From positions 3,892,763 to 3,956,762 of the forward strand of contig WARS01000033.1 of NCBI GenBank assembly GCA_008933995.1: DNA of 64,000 nucleotides. The letters are read 5' to 3'. Shown here one piece after another: positions 13,501-27,959 of this stretch. How positions within the stretch are numbered: the first letter of the stretch is position 1; each line of letters begins with the position of its first letter. Origin of the DNA: Datnioides undecimradiatus. Lineage: Eukaryota; Chordata; Actinopteri; Lobotiformes; Datnioididae. The translations under genes were made by a program, and so were the position numbers. Below the pieces are notes generated by a model that saw only the letters and a list, made by a program, of their open reading frames with translations, did not search any database and was not told where the DNA came from.

Positions 13501-15151
13501 GTTAGTGTTACTGTACATTAAAGTTACAGTAACAGTCATCTCTGTGACCTCACCATGTGCAATGTGCTTTAACCACCGTCACTGATGTTGCAGTCAGTGA
13601 GCTAGTATGTGCCTTAACCATGAGGCTACTGTAATGCCCCATATATCCAACCTGTTAATGATATCAGTAGTAGTTTATTGCAGATGACAAACAACTCTAC
13701 AAACTCTATTAGACTTTCATCCCATAAGCTTGAACAACATCTGGAACATGACAGCTACAAGACAACACTACTGTTCTCAGACCTTGAAGAAGTGACTTAT
13801 TGGTTATTCGAGGTCCTCACCTGACAGCGGCCATAACTATCAAGTGACCATTGGCCAAGAAACAGGAATATGGCTGTTTTTCAAACTGTCACCATGGCAG
13901 CTAAGAGGAAGTGTGGAATGATTATACTGCACTACAGGGAGTGTGCTCCAAGCACGGGGGTATTTTATTGGGGAGAGGCCTGGGAGGACAGAGTGTGAAA
14001 TGTGCTGGTGTGTGTGTGTGTGTGTGTGTGTGTTTGATGCGTGTATTAAAGTGTGTTAGGGTGTCTGTCAGGTTTGTTACTTCAGCTCTGAGAAAGATAT
14101 GCTCTGTTGGTGCTGTTGCTTCTATTGTGTGTGTGTGCATGCGTGTGTGTGGTAAATTAACTTCTGTCTCCTTCCATTTAGTCTTGGGGCTAAGCGTACA
14201 TGACAGCTCCTCACTGTTGCTGCTGACCTCCGCAGCCAACAGCCTCCAGCTTCTGATCCCCGACCAGCAGGACTCCTCTTCTCACCACAGCAGGAAGAAG
14301 TAGCTACTGAACCTGCAGTCACACACTTTAATGGACAGATATGGTTCAGATATAGCTTCGAGTTTGAAAGTGAAACTTTAAATTGCATTGTTTCACACTG
14401 GGATGTCTGTCTATTGGTCTGCCCACACCAATTGGAACCACAATAGAAGATATTAACATGGAAATAGTGGAGTGTGAATATGTTTTGCTGATAGTTTGCC
14501 TGTTATTTGTCTTAATTCTGGCACCCTTAACAGAGGCCAAACTGCAGTTACAACTGATCTCTGTATATCTACTAGACACCAACTGTCTCCAGCTCTCTTC
14601 CTCCACAACTTCCTGGCGGGGCTCATAATGTGCATTGCCAAATCCTGCGAACAGTCCCTCTTCCGACAACATGATAACAAACAGTCTGGCAGTAGTGGTG
14701 CAAATGGGTGTTAAACAGAGAAGCCAAGTTCAAAATTAGGCCCTACAGAGTTGTGATAAACCCAGACTCTGAAGACCACGTGATGATTGAAATTACCCGC
14801 AGCTGTAGCATCAGAGGCTAGTCATAAAGACAAAACATAGACATAACATAGTGACCCACAATGAAAAACACACACAAATGGCATTTAGTGATGGCTGGGC
14901 TGCTGTGACCGTGCCTGCAGGTATATGCACTTCAAATAGATTTAGAGATACTTCAGATTTTTTTTTGTCACAAGGTGATAACGAACTACTCACTGCATGT
15001 GATATTCATCTGTTGACATCCTGTGGCTGGAGATATCCACGTAACAGCCAGCTGCTGTATGATTGGACAAAATGAGCAGTAGTAAATGGGGCAGGTTTAT
15101 AAGAAAAAGTCATTTTGAAAACTAGCAGGTCAAAAAAAATGAATGTAGCAT

Positions 15152-15532
15152 CTAAAGCTGCTATATTTTATATTTTATGTTAACAGTGGATCACCTAAGT
15201 TATCGACTGAGTAGTGAACCGACAGAGGATTAATACTCTGCACTTACCCTGAGCTCTACAGAGTATTTTAGCATCTTTTACTCATGTTTACTACTGTCAT
15301 CAGCATTTGTTCCAGCAAAGCACCTCTAACAACCACCGTAGCCTACAGTACCAACCTAGGCATGAGGCAGACAAAGTTAGCAGTGAGCTGCTGCGCATAG
15401 TGGAGCATTTAGCAGCTAATAACTCCCTCATCAGTTGGTACAAAGCATAATTTAGCTAAAAGAAGAGTAATTTACGCTCATTAAGTGAACACAAACACAA
15501 CTTAAAGTGAATGCTAATGTTCCTCTGTGTAA
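15152..15532 (+). repeat. Group-B dispersed repeat copy
   Basis: Contains TAAAGCTGCTATATTTTATA, ATAGTGGAGCATTTAGCAGC and GAATGCTAATGTTCCTC. Confidence 0.65.
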
Positions 15533-18500
15533 ATAAGCCTCTGTTTGATTTGGTTGCCATCTCAACCTTAAGGTAATAGTATGATCTTGGTCTTGCACTG
15601 CCCCCAAGTAGCACCTGTGAAATACTCCCTACACACCACTTCATGTCCAAATTCTGAGCTATCATATCCACTTGTTTTTCCCAACATCAGGGACTCAACA
15701 AAACTGTACAAAGAACTGTAACCCAGTTGTGATCTACAGCACCTTGTCATTCATTAGCAGTTGAAGTTGAAAAGAAGCAGAACACATAGTGATTCTGCCC
15801 CTAACCTACTTAATATGCTCAAAAATATCCAGCATGGAGCTAAATACCACTGGCAGCAAAACATTCTGGACCCAGAAAGCCATTTTGGGCCTTCTTTGCA
15901 TCAGGGCCCTGTATACCTACACCCCTGACTGCACATCTTATGATCCAAAATGAGTCAACTATGGTGGCAGCAGTTAATAATGCTCTCGTACAGATTCAAT
16001 TCCTCTGTAAACAGTCTCACTGTAGGTCATGAGCAACTGATGGCAGGCCAAGGTCAAGTAAACAAGTTAGCTGGATTCCTTCTGCTCCCCAAACAGTCAG
16101 TCGTTGGCCACCTGCTGCTAATCTACTTAGCTACTGGGCCTCTGGAACCATAATAGTTTCTGCTGTCAGTGATACCATATATGCAGAAACACACTGAATT
16201 CATGATTACCTCTGCCTCCTTACAGAACAGTGTGTCGCACACGGTGCGCACAGATAATTTGTTAACCTTGTTTTATGTTGTTTCCTGCCTTATCTATTGT
16301 ACGGTACCCAAATAGGTTTCCCAAATGTTTGGGCAATAAGGTAAACACTGCAAAGCTTTTCATGAACATTTAAATGCACACACACACATAGAGACACAGA
16401 CACACACACACAGACACAAAAAAAGATCCAGCGCTGTAATAACTTGGCAGACATTCATCAGTTGGGCACTGTGCTGCTGACTGTGAAAAGGGAGATTCCC
16501 AAAGTGCAGTGTGAAATTAGAAAGAAGAATTAAGGTCAATAAGAATAATGTCAGAGGAATGTTTTACCATAACATTAGACCCGTGGAAGGAGGTGCTGAC
16601 TCAGGGTGTATATTTCCCCTAATCCAGTGAAGCATAAACACAATGAAATAGCTTGCTGCTGCTGCCAACGGACAAATTAAGGCACAAAAGTCAAAGGTGA
16701 AACATTGCACTCGTGAATAAATCATAGAGAGTAAAATTTACTATGTTCAGAACCAATTTTACTATTTCACTTGAACCCCGTCAGACAAATTTATTAGAAA
16801 TGTGTTCTGTGTGATTTAGAGGAGGTGATGTCATGGCGTGGCATGAGAACAGTCCTTGATAAGTCTATCCGCTGCGGTTGCCAGTTCTCAGAGATAAAAG
16901 GAAATCTTGTTAACAGATCTGTGAGCCCTGCCCATCTCTGGCTTGTTGCTAAGGTCAAGGTGGCTGGCCTCACCCACACAGCTGGCAGACACACAGCGCT
17001 CTGGACTGGACAGAGTTCCTGGCACATTCATTAAAGCAAAATTCTGGTGCTTTTCCAGTCTGGATCTCAAAGTCTGGTCACATCAGCAATGAAAACAGAC
17101 AAAGATTCATGGCAAAATTTGTTAAATCCTCTGAGGGAACAGCGAGCTGAAGAGTCCAAAATGGTGAGGGCTGCTGTAGCTTTTTTGCAGGACCCGTTCA
17201 CTCCAGTTTGGCCTAATATGGAAAAAATAGTGGCTTAATGTCCTTTTACAACTCTACAACACCACAAAGATCCCATAAACCCATAATTTCCAAAGTGAAG
17301 TCAAGTGCTATTGCATTTTTTGCAGCATCAAGCAAGGTTTGGACACAGCACCTCTATGGACGACCAAACTGGACTTTAGCCACTGTGCGCTGTGATGAAT
17401 ACCCATGTGGCCAAATGAAACGAAGCAGCCAGCCAGACATGGAAGGAAAAACTGAGGAAAAACTTGTGGAAATTGTCTTCATCCGTCCCACCTCTGTAGC
17501 ATACACACACTAAATGGCTACCATTAGCCACACACATATATAAGCTAGTTGTTGTGTTCAGAGACTTGTGCTGCTTTGTGGTCACACTTAGTGAATAGCT
17601 TGACATGCTGAGCTTACACAGTAAGCATAACTTATAATCAAAATGGCCACAATTATGAGAATATGACTAATGTTTTCCCTTTAAAGTGGCTTTAAGCTGC
17701 TGGACTTGAAAGCTGTCAATTCAGAAGCTGAAGAAATCATGGTTTGAAAGTCGACTGAGTGTAAGAAACTAGATTCCTGTTCTAGGGATTGGGATTGGGT
17801 GCTAAAACCCCCCGGGTGTCTCCACAGACACTCTTTTTCACACTGTTCTCTCCAGTATAAACAACTTTTTCATCGACAAGATGTACTGTAGTGGCAGTTA
17901 CACCTTTGCTTTTCTTGATAATTAAAAGTGGGTGAGCTTGAAACACTGGTGTGTTGTCCTCAAACACTGGGCCTTCAGAATCCAATGCTAAAAACTGTCT
18001 AGGTGTGTTCGGGGCACCATTCATTCACTGCTATTCATGTTTTTTCCTTTCCATGAAATATCAGCTCTACGTTTCTCTCCATCCTGTTGGCTGCTGCTTT
18101 CTGTATGCTGTCAGAGCAGTGGGCGTCGAGGATGGTGGACAAACTTATGAATGCTGGGCTTTGTATGCTGGCATGTGTGGGTTGCGATCACCTCTAGGCT
18201 TACCATTTGGGTGGAGGCGTGAGAGGGAGAAAACATAGGGCTCGCCTTACTCGTGGTGTATAAAAACCATACTTTTAATAGGGAATTCCTAATTTTTCCA
18301 GACTCGCGTGAGTTTCAAAAGTTAAATGGGTTTTTCACATTCACATCAAAGTGCAGGGAGTTGCTGGGAAAGTAGTAGCTGAAATAAAAAAAATACTTTG
18401 TTGCAGCTGGAGGTACGAGCAAAAGCAGTCATTCCCATTTCACTGGTGAAAGCCTTGAGCTCTCGTTTCAAGGGAAATTTCACAGGAAAGAAGGTAGTGG

Positions 18501-21500
18501 AGGAGGCGAGGGAGGAAGGTTTAACCGGCAGGTCTGTGATGCCAACAATCAACTTTGCTGCTAATCGTCAGCGTGCATATTCAGGTGCCTGTATCTGTTT
18601 CAGCTAAACAGCCCTCTTGGGCTGCCTTTTAGGTGAGAGTGGACTCCCACGTGCCTCACCAGATCAATACGCGTCAGCGGGGACAAAGAGAGCCTTTTAG
18701 AAAACAAAAATTCCAAGTAGTGGGAATCCAAAGTGAAACAGAGGTAGCGGGGTGTTTGCTTTGGATGGAGTTTCACTGTTACGCTGCTGCCTCTGCAGCT
18801 GAACCTGCTGCAGACGGCGTAGGGTGGCGTAGGTGGCGGTTTATGGGACGGACTCCTCCTGCAAACACAAACATGCGCACACATTTGAGCGTGTTTTCTC
18901 TCCCTTTTCTCTCTCTCTCTTTCTGTCACACACACACACATACGTGCACACACACTCACACAAAGGATGGCTTTCTTCACTCGGGCCTTTTGCTTTTTTA
19001 ACTCTTCCTCTCATTAAAGCTCCTGTGCCGGCTGCTGCCCGGCTTTCTGGTACATGAGGGACTCAGTTGAGCGGTCAGGTTAGGGCGTATGCAGTCAGGC
19101 ATGCGTTTGGCCCCAGAAGACCCTAAATTCTCAAAGCTGGACATGCCCTTCTAGGGAGTTTAGAAGCAAGGCAGGGGGTTTTGGATCACTTCAGTATTAA
19201 ATTCTGACATTTAAAATGGCATTATGCAGGATTAATTCGCTTTGGTGACATTAATGTAAGACAATCATCCCTGTGGTGTACTGACACAGAGAATGTTGCG
19301 TATTGTGTGTCTCTGCATCTCTTCTTTCACTTTCTTTCCTCTTTTTCAGCAAACGTAGCCATAACTAACTATCAGTGCTCTGCCATATTCTTCTGATTAT
19401 CCTGTAGAGGCCAGCGTTGTTGCTGCTGGAAACATAAAACATACGACTTCCTGTGGGGATTTTTCCCGAGAAAGGCCTACCTGACACCAGATTCTGGAAC
19501 AACGGTGTTTTCATGAACTGGACAAAGATGGATTCAGAGCTATGGGCAATCTCTATGTAAACTTCACAGGTTTTTGTTTGTAATAAGGCTCATAATTACA
19601 CTTCTGCAGGATAGATGCACATCATTCGATTGTGTAACACACACTATGTCTCCACCAAGCACAGCATAAGAGTAAATATAAAACTGGGACATAGGGGACA
19701 ACAGGTCATATCTCTTTTTTCTTGTTCCCAAACTTTTAACCTCACATCTGCATTAAGAAGCACAACACACAAAGCACAAATAAGTATTTGGTCAGTAGAG
19801 CACAGTGCGAATGTCAGAACAGGCTGTTACTATGCCAAAATCTGGCTGAGTTCAGACGAATGTTTTCCCAGGAGTACCAGCATCAGAATGAAAGTTCAAA
19901 TGGGGGGGCGGTTGCACTGAAAATGCACCAAAATCGACAAAATAAGCTGAGCACAGATAACAAAGGCTACTCAGTGTCGAGCATTTGCAAGGGCTTAGGG
20001 GTTTTTTTTTTCCCACGGGAGTGCAACACAACGACAAAGCAGCTGCCGCGAGATGCGTGCAATTGCTGCGGCCACATGGTAAACATTATGTAGCAAGTGG
20101 AACGCTCATAAATGGAGAAATTGTGCAAATCTGTTGTTTTTACTCACGTATTTGCACAGTGTGCGTTACAGTGTTGGACTTCTGGTTTGGTTTTTAAGCT
20201 TAAAACTTTGCAGATGGGAACTGGACCAATGGACTGGCTGACCGGTTTTGTCTCCCTCCCTCTCTGTCAGTCTGTCTGTCTCACTCATGCAAAACCTCCC
20301 CATCTGGCCTCCCCTGCAGATAGTGTGAGAAAAAGCTGTTTATAGCTCAGGAAGAGTGCACGCCAAAATTAACAAAACTCGTTAAGGTTATTTTACTGAA
20401 AGTAAAAGCTGTTGCTGCTGAAATTAAGCAGCGGTTTCTACTTTTACTGGACTTTGAGGGTATCTGGATACACAGAGCTCAAGAGAGAGCACGCTGCGTG
20501 TACCTGTACATACTGTACATGTGAATGAACATGCCCATACGCGCATGTGTGTGGCAACGGCCCCGGTGCTTAAACCCCTGCGGTTCCTAATTCATTCTAC
20601 CTCACATCCCCATAAACATCCTGCTGCAACTCCCTCGTGGTTTGTTTATGAGCTCAGGCTCTTCAAACAAAAGCCCACACAGGAGGTTGGGTTCATCGCG
20701 TATGACGACAGGGGATCCACAGCGAAAGGCATTGCATCACACACGTGGCGCACCACCACCACTGGCACCGATTAAGCAGCTCACGAAGCGCAGTAAAATA
20801 AAAGAAATAAGAACACATGAGCAATTACTCAGAATAAAAATCTTGCTTGTGTCTTAGAACACGCCTGATTGTTGCTTCAATAGAGGCATTCATCTCTTAG
20901 AGTAAATTGGTAGCTTACATACTACATCTATTTCCCATTTGCACTGCGTGATGCCCCCGATAGCCTCCTGCCTTCTCTCATGCGAGGACAATCTGAGACA
21001 GTTTGTATGACTTGTGGAGTGTTGAACATGTTGAGCTTGCGTTTGCAATTGAACCTTCAAGGGTTCAACATAACTTCAGCCTCATGAAGGATAATACCTT
21101 CCTCATCCTCACAAGGAGTGTGCTAATGCAGGGTTTCTTAGACAAACATCCGTAGTGATAAGGGCGGGTGTAATGACTGCAATGATAGGGAAATTGTTTC
21201 CCCCTGCGCCCCACCCGGGATCGCTGGGACACCAGCTTCAGCAGTGCAGAACAGACCTGGGTATTTATTTCTCCATGTGATAGCGATGAGACTTTATCTA
21301 GGGAAAATAAACGGAAGTGTCCCTCTGCTGGTGTGTGAACTATCAGATTTTACAAGCTTTTAAAGAGAAAGCACAATAACGGGGCTTAACTAGATTTTTG
21401 GGTTTGTAGGCTGTAAAAATGATTCACAATCCATTTACAGGCTGCTCTAATCAAAACCTTTACAATAACAATACATCAGATAATGTTTAATGTGACAGGG

Positions 21501-22384
21501 GCAGCGTCAAACCCACAGTTCCCCTCAGGCTTACAGGGTCCTTTCATTCATCTGGCCTCACGTGAGAACCACTTGTAGGCACAGATTAATCCTTAAGCGA
21601 CACATACAGGTAACTATTCACCAATTTTCCTATTTTTAAAAAATCATATTTCCTTTATCTAATAAGGTTTTCATTTGAAATAATTAAAATGTGTTTATTA
21701 AATGCGAGTAAACATTAAATAGGATTTGATATTATGGTTCTTCAAATTTCTGAGAGGCTTTATAGACTCTATTATTTTTATTGGCCTATTTTGGTACAGT
21801 CCTTCCACATCTCACTAGCTGTTTGGAGAATTATCTAAATCCAACAGTTGCCTCAGGGTTCTCAGCGTCAGCTACAGCAGTCAGCTGTTTTCTGTAAGGA
21901 CTGTACTCTCCTAACCCTACTGTAGACTACCTGCCCGGCACCAAACAGCAGACACGGGCTGTTAATGGCCACCTGATGTTGATGTCTTAACATTCAAACT
22001 GTAATTACAAGCAACCAAAAGGGAAAATGTGTTGAAAATGTTGCCTTCAAGCCTTCTTCCTCAGACATATTGGGGATTTCTAACAAAAGAAAAGGAGCTC
22101 TGAAGCGAATGCAGAATGGCTGCAAAGCCTCCATCACTAGAATTTAGCATCTAAACGAAGAGCATTAACAACACTAATACAACATGTTCAGTTCATTTCA
22201 AACTAGCAAACGAGCAACAGATGGTTTCACTTATGAACTGAACAGACTTAAACACAGGATTCATCAGGTCACATGAAACCCAATTCCGAATGATGCTAAG
22301 TTGCTAATGAATGCTACATCTGCTTGAAGGTTCGTCATATCAGCGTCGTGAGGTGATAACACGTGGAATGTTGTGTTAACAGTT

Positions 22385-22432
22385 TGTGTTGGCCGGTTTT
22401 TTGCCCCAGGAGGCAAAAAACCGGCCAACACA
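22385..22432. repeat. Perfect hairpin, 21-bp arms, 6-nt loop
   Basis: The arms at 22385-22405 and 22412-22432 are exact reverse complements (core GGCCGGTTTTTTGCC). The loop is CCAGGA. It is in non-coding flank. Confidence 0.95.
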
Positions 22433-24285
22433 TTTAGACATTTTGTTTTGGGGCCCAGTATGCTTTAGTTTTAAAATGCGATTAAGCAAGAAAGAGGTAG
22501 TAATAGTAATGGCAGAGAACATCAGCGTTTGTTTTATTGCTAAGAGTTACCAGAAAATGTCTGACTGCTGAAGAAATGAATCATAGCATTCATCATCCTT
22601 AACTGTGCACTGGCACCGTGAGTTTATGGATTATTACTATGGGATGTAAGTCAGCCTCCATGTCTCTGAGTTCCTAAAGTTTCTAATAACCGAGGTTAAT
22701 GAACTTGTGTTCAGTGAGTGAGGGTCACTAAAAGATTGAATGTTTACATTTCTCTTTTTGGAATGCGAACGCACCATTCCTAATTATTTCCTGTGAACGC
22801 TGCAGCTTTTGACTCATGATAGTGCACTCTGATGATCAGCACTGAAAGCACCTTCCCAGTCAAAACAGGCTCACGGCAGCCGGGTTTGATTTGCCTTTAT
22901 CTTCGTCAGACCCAGGCTTTACAGAGGAGTCACTTTTTGTTGGAAGACTATAAAAGAGTCGAGATATGTTTCACAAACAGTGGCTCCGGCTGAGTGTGTA
23001 AAGTCTGGAAAAGCATGAGTGTTCTTTGTGTGTAAGGAACCTTGGTTTGCTAAGGACTACTGTATGTTTGCTCCACACACACACCCACACACACACACTG
23101 CAGTGAGCTTTATGAATGTAGGCGGTCTTGTGTGCATATGTGGCCTGGGCATCTAAAGCCTCAGAAGAATACAATCAGTCAGTGCAGTCCAGAGCTTGAC
23201 TGTAGCCTGACAGAAGTACACTTTAAAGACACCTCCCCCGAGGATCAAGTCTTTTCTGTGCAGCGGAGCATACCACTCCAGCAGAGACATTCTGAAGGTT
23301 CCTCCAAAGTGCGAAATAACAACTGGGGGTCTCCCATAATAGTTAAAGCAAACAAAACAGCCTGACCTGCACAAATGTGAAATGCAGGCCAAGCCTCGAA
23401 GAATGTCAACATGGCAGCCGCAAAGCATTGGAAACATGCGCCGGTCAAACACCACACACACACAAAGTGTAGATAAAGGCTAGAGAGGAAGCAGTGGGAG
23501 TAGATAGAAAAGGAATGGGGTACAATGGGGATAATAGAGGCAGAGGATTCAAGATTTTCAAAGTACGCACAACTCCGACTTGTGCGCTAACTGTTTAGAA
23601 GAATGGTGCCCTCATCAACACATATTTATGTTGCTACAAGAGAGATCTTTGTTGTTTGTTCTGTTGTATGGCCTAATCCTCCCTATTTGTAATGGCAGAG
23701 AAACAGTACCCCCCCCCCCCCCACCCCACAGGAATGTTAATCTTCATGAGGACTTTGGTCAAGAGTCCAGTGGCCCAGCCAATGAGCGCCCCACAGCTGA
23801 TAGGCTCGATCCAAGTACATCCCGATGCAAGTTGTCTCTTTCAGGAGGACGCAATTAATCGAAAGCCGCAGGAAAGGAAAGAAATGCTGTCCAGTTGCAT
23901 TCTTTGAAAGCAGCCTCACAGCGCAACCACATAAACCGACGAGAGCGCCAGAGATTCCAATGAATCGAGGCTGACTGTGAGGAAGGAGAGCAGAGGAAAC
24001 TCATCAGCAAGTTCCACCCTGCAGCATCTGCAGGAGAAAACAACAGTTCATAGCACATAAACTGAAAGAAACAGCCTGTCACCCTGTCAAATGATGTGGA
24101 GCTCCCCCTGGAAATGGGCTCTTGTGTATCTTTAACATGAATGTTATCACGACTTGGGGGCTGGAGGAGGGTCAAGCCGTGCAAACCCTGAGGGACAATA
24201 TGGAGAAACATCAACATACAAAGTTTTATTTCTATTAGCCATGCTAGCAACATGTTAGCAGCATGGCTGTTTGCACGGCAAATGT

Positions 24286-24620
24286 CAGTCTGTTGGCTGG
24301 TTGATGAGCCAGTCGTCCACTGTGGTCCAACTAAAATACATCACTATCAGAAGGATTGTGTTGCACATTCATGATGCCATGACTTAAGTTGTGGCTTTAA
24401 GGGGAAATATCTACAGCTACTGGATTGCCATCAAATTAGGTTCTTACATTTATGATAAATCATATATTCTGTTGTCTTGCTAATACGCTAAACTATGGTG
24501 ACCAGGTTGAAAATTGTAACTGTTGAAGATCAGCATGATATCACTGCAAAGATGTTAGCTTGCTAACTTTAGCAGCCTAACAGATCCACTAGCATGGCTG
24601 TGTATCAATTTAACTACATA
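24286..24620 (+). repeat. Group-A dispersed repeat copy
   Basis: Degraded copy with a GTTGGCTGGTTGATG-like start, GTGGTCCAACTAAAATAC, CTACTGGATTGCCATCAAAT, and a GTTAGCTTGCTAAC-like end near 24558, in the same order as the other copies. Confidence 0.6.
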
Positions 24621-27600
24621 CTCTCCACCATAACAACCCCATAGAGTTATTGCTTCTTCTAGATGCAAAATTCATTGTTGCTTGGTTTTACACCAGTCAG
24701 CAAGATGCAAAGGGATAAATGTAACTGTCTGAATTCTCAATTTATTCCCAATAGTATGTGTAGAATGGTAGATGATGGTAGACCACGGTCATATTAGCTG
24801 AGCAGCACATGGCCTTAACCAGTATTTGAGATTATTTCCTGTTACTATGACATGAAAAAGTCCTCTGTCAGTAGTCTCCATGATAATAAAATATATTACG
24901 CTGAAGTTGAATCAGTCTCAGTTTGAATGAAATGGATTTGAATGAAATGTAGGGTAGATAAGCTGGCGACACCTGTTTCTAAAGGACACATTGGCTCATA
25001 ACAGAACTCAGTGATGCTAATTTCCTCATCTGATTCTGGAAATGTTACAGATTAATCTTGGCAGGCTTTGACTTCAGAGAAGGAAGTAATTGAGGGAAGG
25101 AATGTGGCTGAAAGTTAACAGGGTGTTTCTGTCCAGATGAATTGCTTGTGTAAGATTGAAAGTTAACAAAAGGGGGAATTTGAGTTATAATTTGAGCATT
25201 CTTGTGAGATGACAGTCATCCTTCCTCATAGCTTTCACCACTTCTTCCAACTCTCTCCCCAGTTCTTCATATACTTTATGGTTTGTGTCATGGATCACAT
25301 GGTCCGTGGGGCCTCTTGTTTATTCTCGGTCTTATCACTTGTGCTGCAGCCTGGCCGGCTTCTCACACCAGCCAGAGTCCATTTGAATGCCGCGCCAGCC
25401 AAGTAGGCAGCCTGTAGATACAGTTAATGAGCCGTCAGGCGTTTGAACAGAGTACAGAGAGGCTCCCATCACCAAACAGAGCTTATCACTTCCCAATGTG
25501 AATGATTTATTCCAACTTTTGTATGGCATGGATTTTAATGCATTGTTTCGCATGGACCCGAAAAGTTCAGGGGTCTGTGTGCTGGGAATTCATTTTACAA
25601 GAGTCCTCTTAGCCTGTGGCTGACTTTATGTGTGCGCCAGATACTTTGATCTATATATCTGTCAACTGGATTTACAACGATGGAGGGTTAACAGCTAAAG
25701 CGCACAAAACCCACCAACACAAACATAGCAGTCATGGAACAAATGTGCCACAAATTGACTCTTAAACACTGGCACTGCATCTTCAGTCAACATACAATTT
25801 GTCTGATGAAGGCCTTGGGTTGGCACGGCGTGATGAATGCTGGATACAAGTTCGCGGTGATCTGTTTTATATCATGCGTGGCTGTATGTTTCTGTAATGG
25901 TCTCATCCTCCTCGGCGCGCCTGGCTTCGCTCTCGGTGGGGAGTCGCAGAGTCTGTGACAGAGCAGCTGGGAGAGCTGATCTCATTAGTGGGCTGATGGG
26001 AGGATTGCTGAGCTGGGCATTCCACCGTGGCAGCAGCGGAGGAGATGCACGGTGAAAATGTAGAAATAAAGAGCATGGGAGGGAGAGGTGACTCCGGGAA
26101 GAGAAAATAGCCCTTGAAAAGTTGGTCATGAGGAAAAAGGGGCCTATGGACATTAAAACCAACCCCGTTAGTCTCACAAATCTCCGAAGACCAGCCTCTC
26201 AGATGTCCGGCACATGAACCCAAATGTGGTTCTTCACTGTCCTTCACTGAAAATGATCTGGAGCGATACTTTGGGTGCTGAACGGAGAGCTGCTTAGATT
26301 GCAAAAGTCTATTTTTAACTTTTTGGCATGTAAGCTAAATTTGGATGCAGATAATGACGGGAAAGAGGTGGAAGGGGAAATGAAGTGCAATGCAAATCAT
26401 GGCAAGGAGTCAAACTGTCTCTTGGCAGTGCAGCAGCATCAATCACACTTTGAGAACAGCTTCCTTATCCAGGGGATAAGGAGTTGCTACTACGTGCTGC
26501 GTGTGTATGAGTGTGTGTGTGTGTGTATGTCTCTGTCCCATGGGTTGAGGCCGTTAGATGTCATCCACTTCTAGGGCTGGAATCTGCCGTACAGATCAAA
26601 AGGGAAACAGGGCAGACAAGCTGATTGTGTTGAGTTGACATATGAAGAGGAAGGCACGGGCCCTGCAGCCATCACTAGACACACACACACACTCCTCTAT
26701 TTGCTGAATGTAAACAAGCTGCTCGACCCATGCACCGTAAGTGATTTTAGTTTTCTCTTTGCTGAATTATTAACCAGTGACCAGTAACTTGCCGCAGTAA
26801 AAATGAATAAATAAAGGATGATCTTCACAAAAAATATCACCAACTTGAAATACTTAAAGTTAAAGTTGATTTGTGACTTTGGAAACAGCAGTTAACAAAT
26901 TCTCAACTCAGTTCTATATGCTACGTTTCTATATCTGGGGGAACTTTAGTTAATTCTCAACCATGTTGACTTAAAGTTGTGACCGTCTGAGTCTTGATCT
27001 TAGAAACAGCATTTGCAAAAAGTTAAGTATCTAAGCAGCAATCGCATCCTTGCTTGGTTCAGTGCACTCAGGGGTTTGGTTCTGACAGCTTCACTTGGCC
27101 TGGAGTGACCAGTGGCCTATATTTGCCAGTGTTAGCTAACTTTAAACAGACGTTGCTCTGGAACCGACTCAGCCGGCTCACTGACTTTATGGTTCGTCTC
27201 CACCTGTGCTACTGTTAAACTCAGGTTTAGGTCAGTCCAAGTTCCTGAGGTGCAATGTCTTTAAAGCGTCTAAATCAAGATTTCAGTGATGTAATTCTTT
27301 AGCCAATGACAGTCCTGCATCTGAAATATGGACTTTTGAACAGTGAAAATTCCATGAAAACTACCAAAACGCTGTTTGCAAAGGAAGATCGTGTGATGCA
27401 ATCAGAAACTCCAGTACAGGCCGCGCTGTTTAGTCAACCGTGTGTTTTCACTTTTGCTAAAATATATTAATTTTATTCATTGCATGTAGATTACAATCTT
27501 TAATCTGGGATAATTCTGGACATCACAACTCTGCTCATTTGTAGATGTAAACACTGCAGAGAAAGGCAGGGGTGGAAACACTTAGGCTGACTGTTAGTGC

Positions 27601-27959
27601 ATCAAATATACCAAGATATGAAATGTGCAGTGTTTGGAAAGCAAAATATGCACCGTATCACCCTAGAATAACTGAACAGTTAGAGAAAAAGAAAACATAA
27701 CCACCTCAAATACGGACTACGTGGACTGTTCCCATGTTGGACACTTGTGCCTTAGTAGTTTCACCTGTTTTTGAACTTTAATGCTGGGGGGGCTTTAATG
27801 TTTCCTGGAGTTCTCTTGTTGCTTTTGGACTGTCTCCCTTGTTATTGTGTAGTTAAATTGCCTTGGCAGGGTCGAAATGACCTTACAATGCCAAGGAAGC
27901 AGTTGCAGTTGAATGCAACTGAAATGAGCTGAGCTGAATTGAGTCCTAAAGAGAAACTG

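Larger units (their letters stand above)
1..27959. other. Long non-coding flank upstream of emilin1
   Basis: I recognise no gene here on either strand. ORFs are short and either repeat-derived or random. Contents: GT/CA-rich low-complexity sequence (about 125-295, 2336-2364, 2540-2559, 14008-14033, 18925-18961), a CTCTC repeat (1643-1676), a GGA repeat (1792-1819), a 14-base C run (23709-23722), group-B repeats (8203-8640, 10686-10885, 15152-15532), group-A repeats (12487-13500, 24286-24620) and a perfect hairpin (22385-22432). It could also be an intron or distal regulatory region of a gene outside the window. Confidence 0.65.

Noticed and set aside
13911-14388. Overlapping ORFs on both strands around a GT microsatellite.
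   Set aside because: They translate a simple repeat (Cys-Val or His-Thr runs) and show no conserved motif.
18600-19001. Paired ORFs on both strands near a CA-rich stretch.
   Set aside because: The composition is driven by CA/GT and CT tracts; no domain or splice structure is visible.
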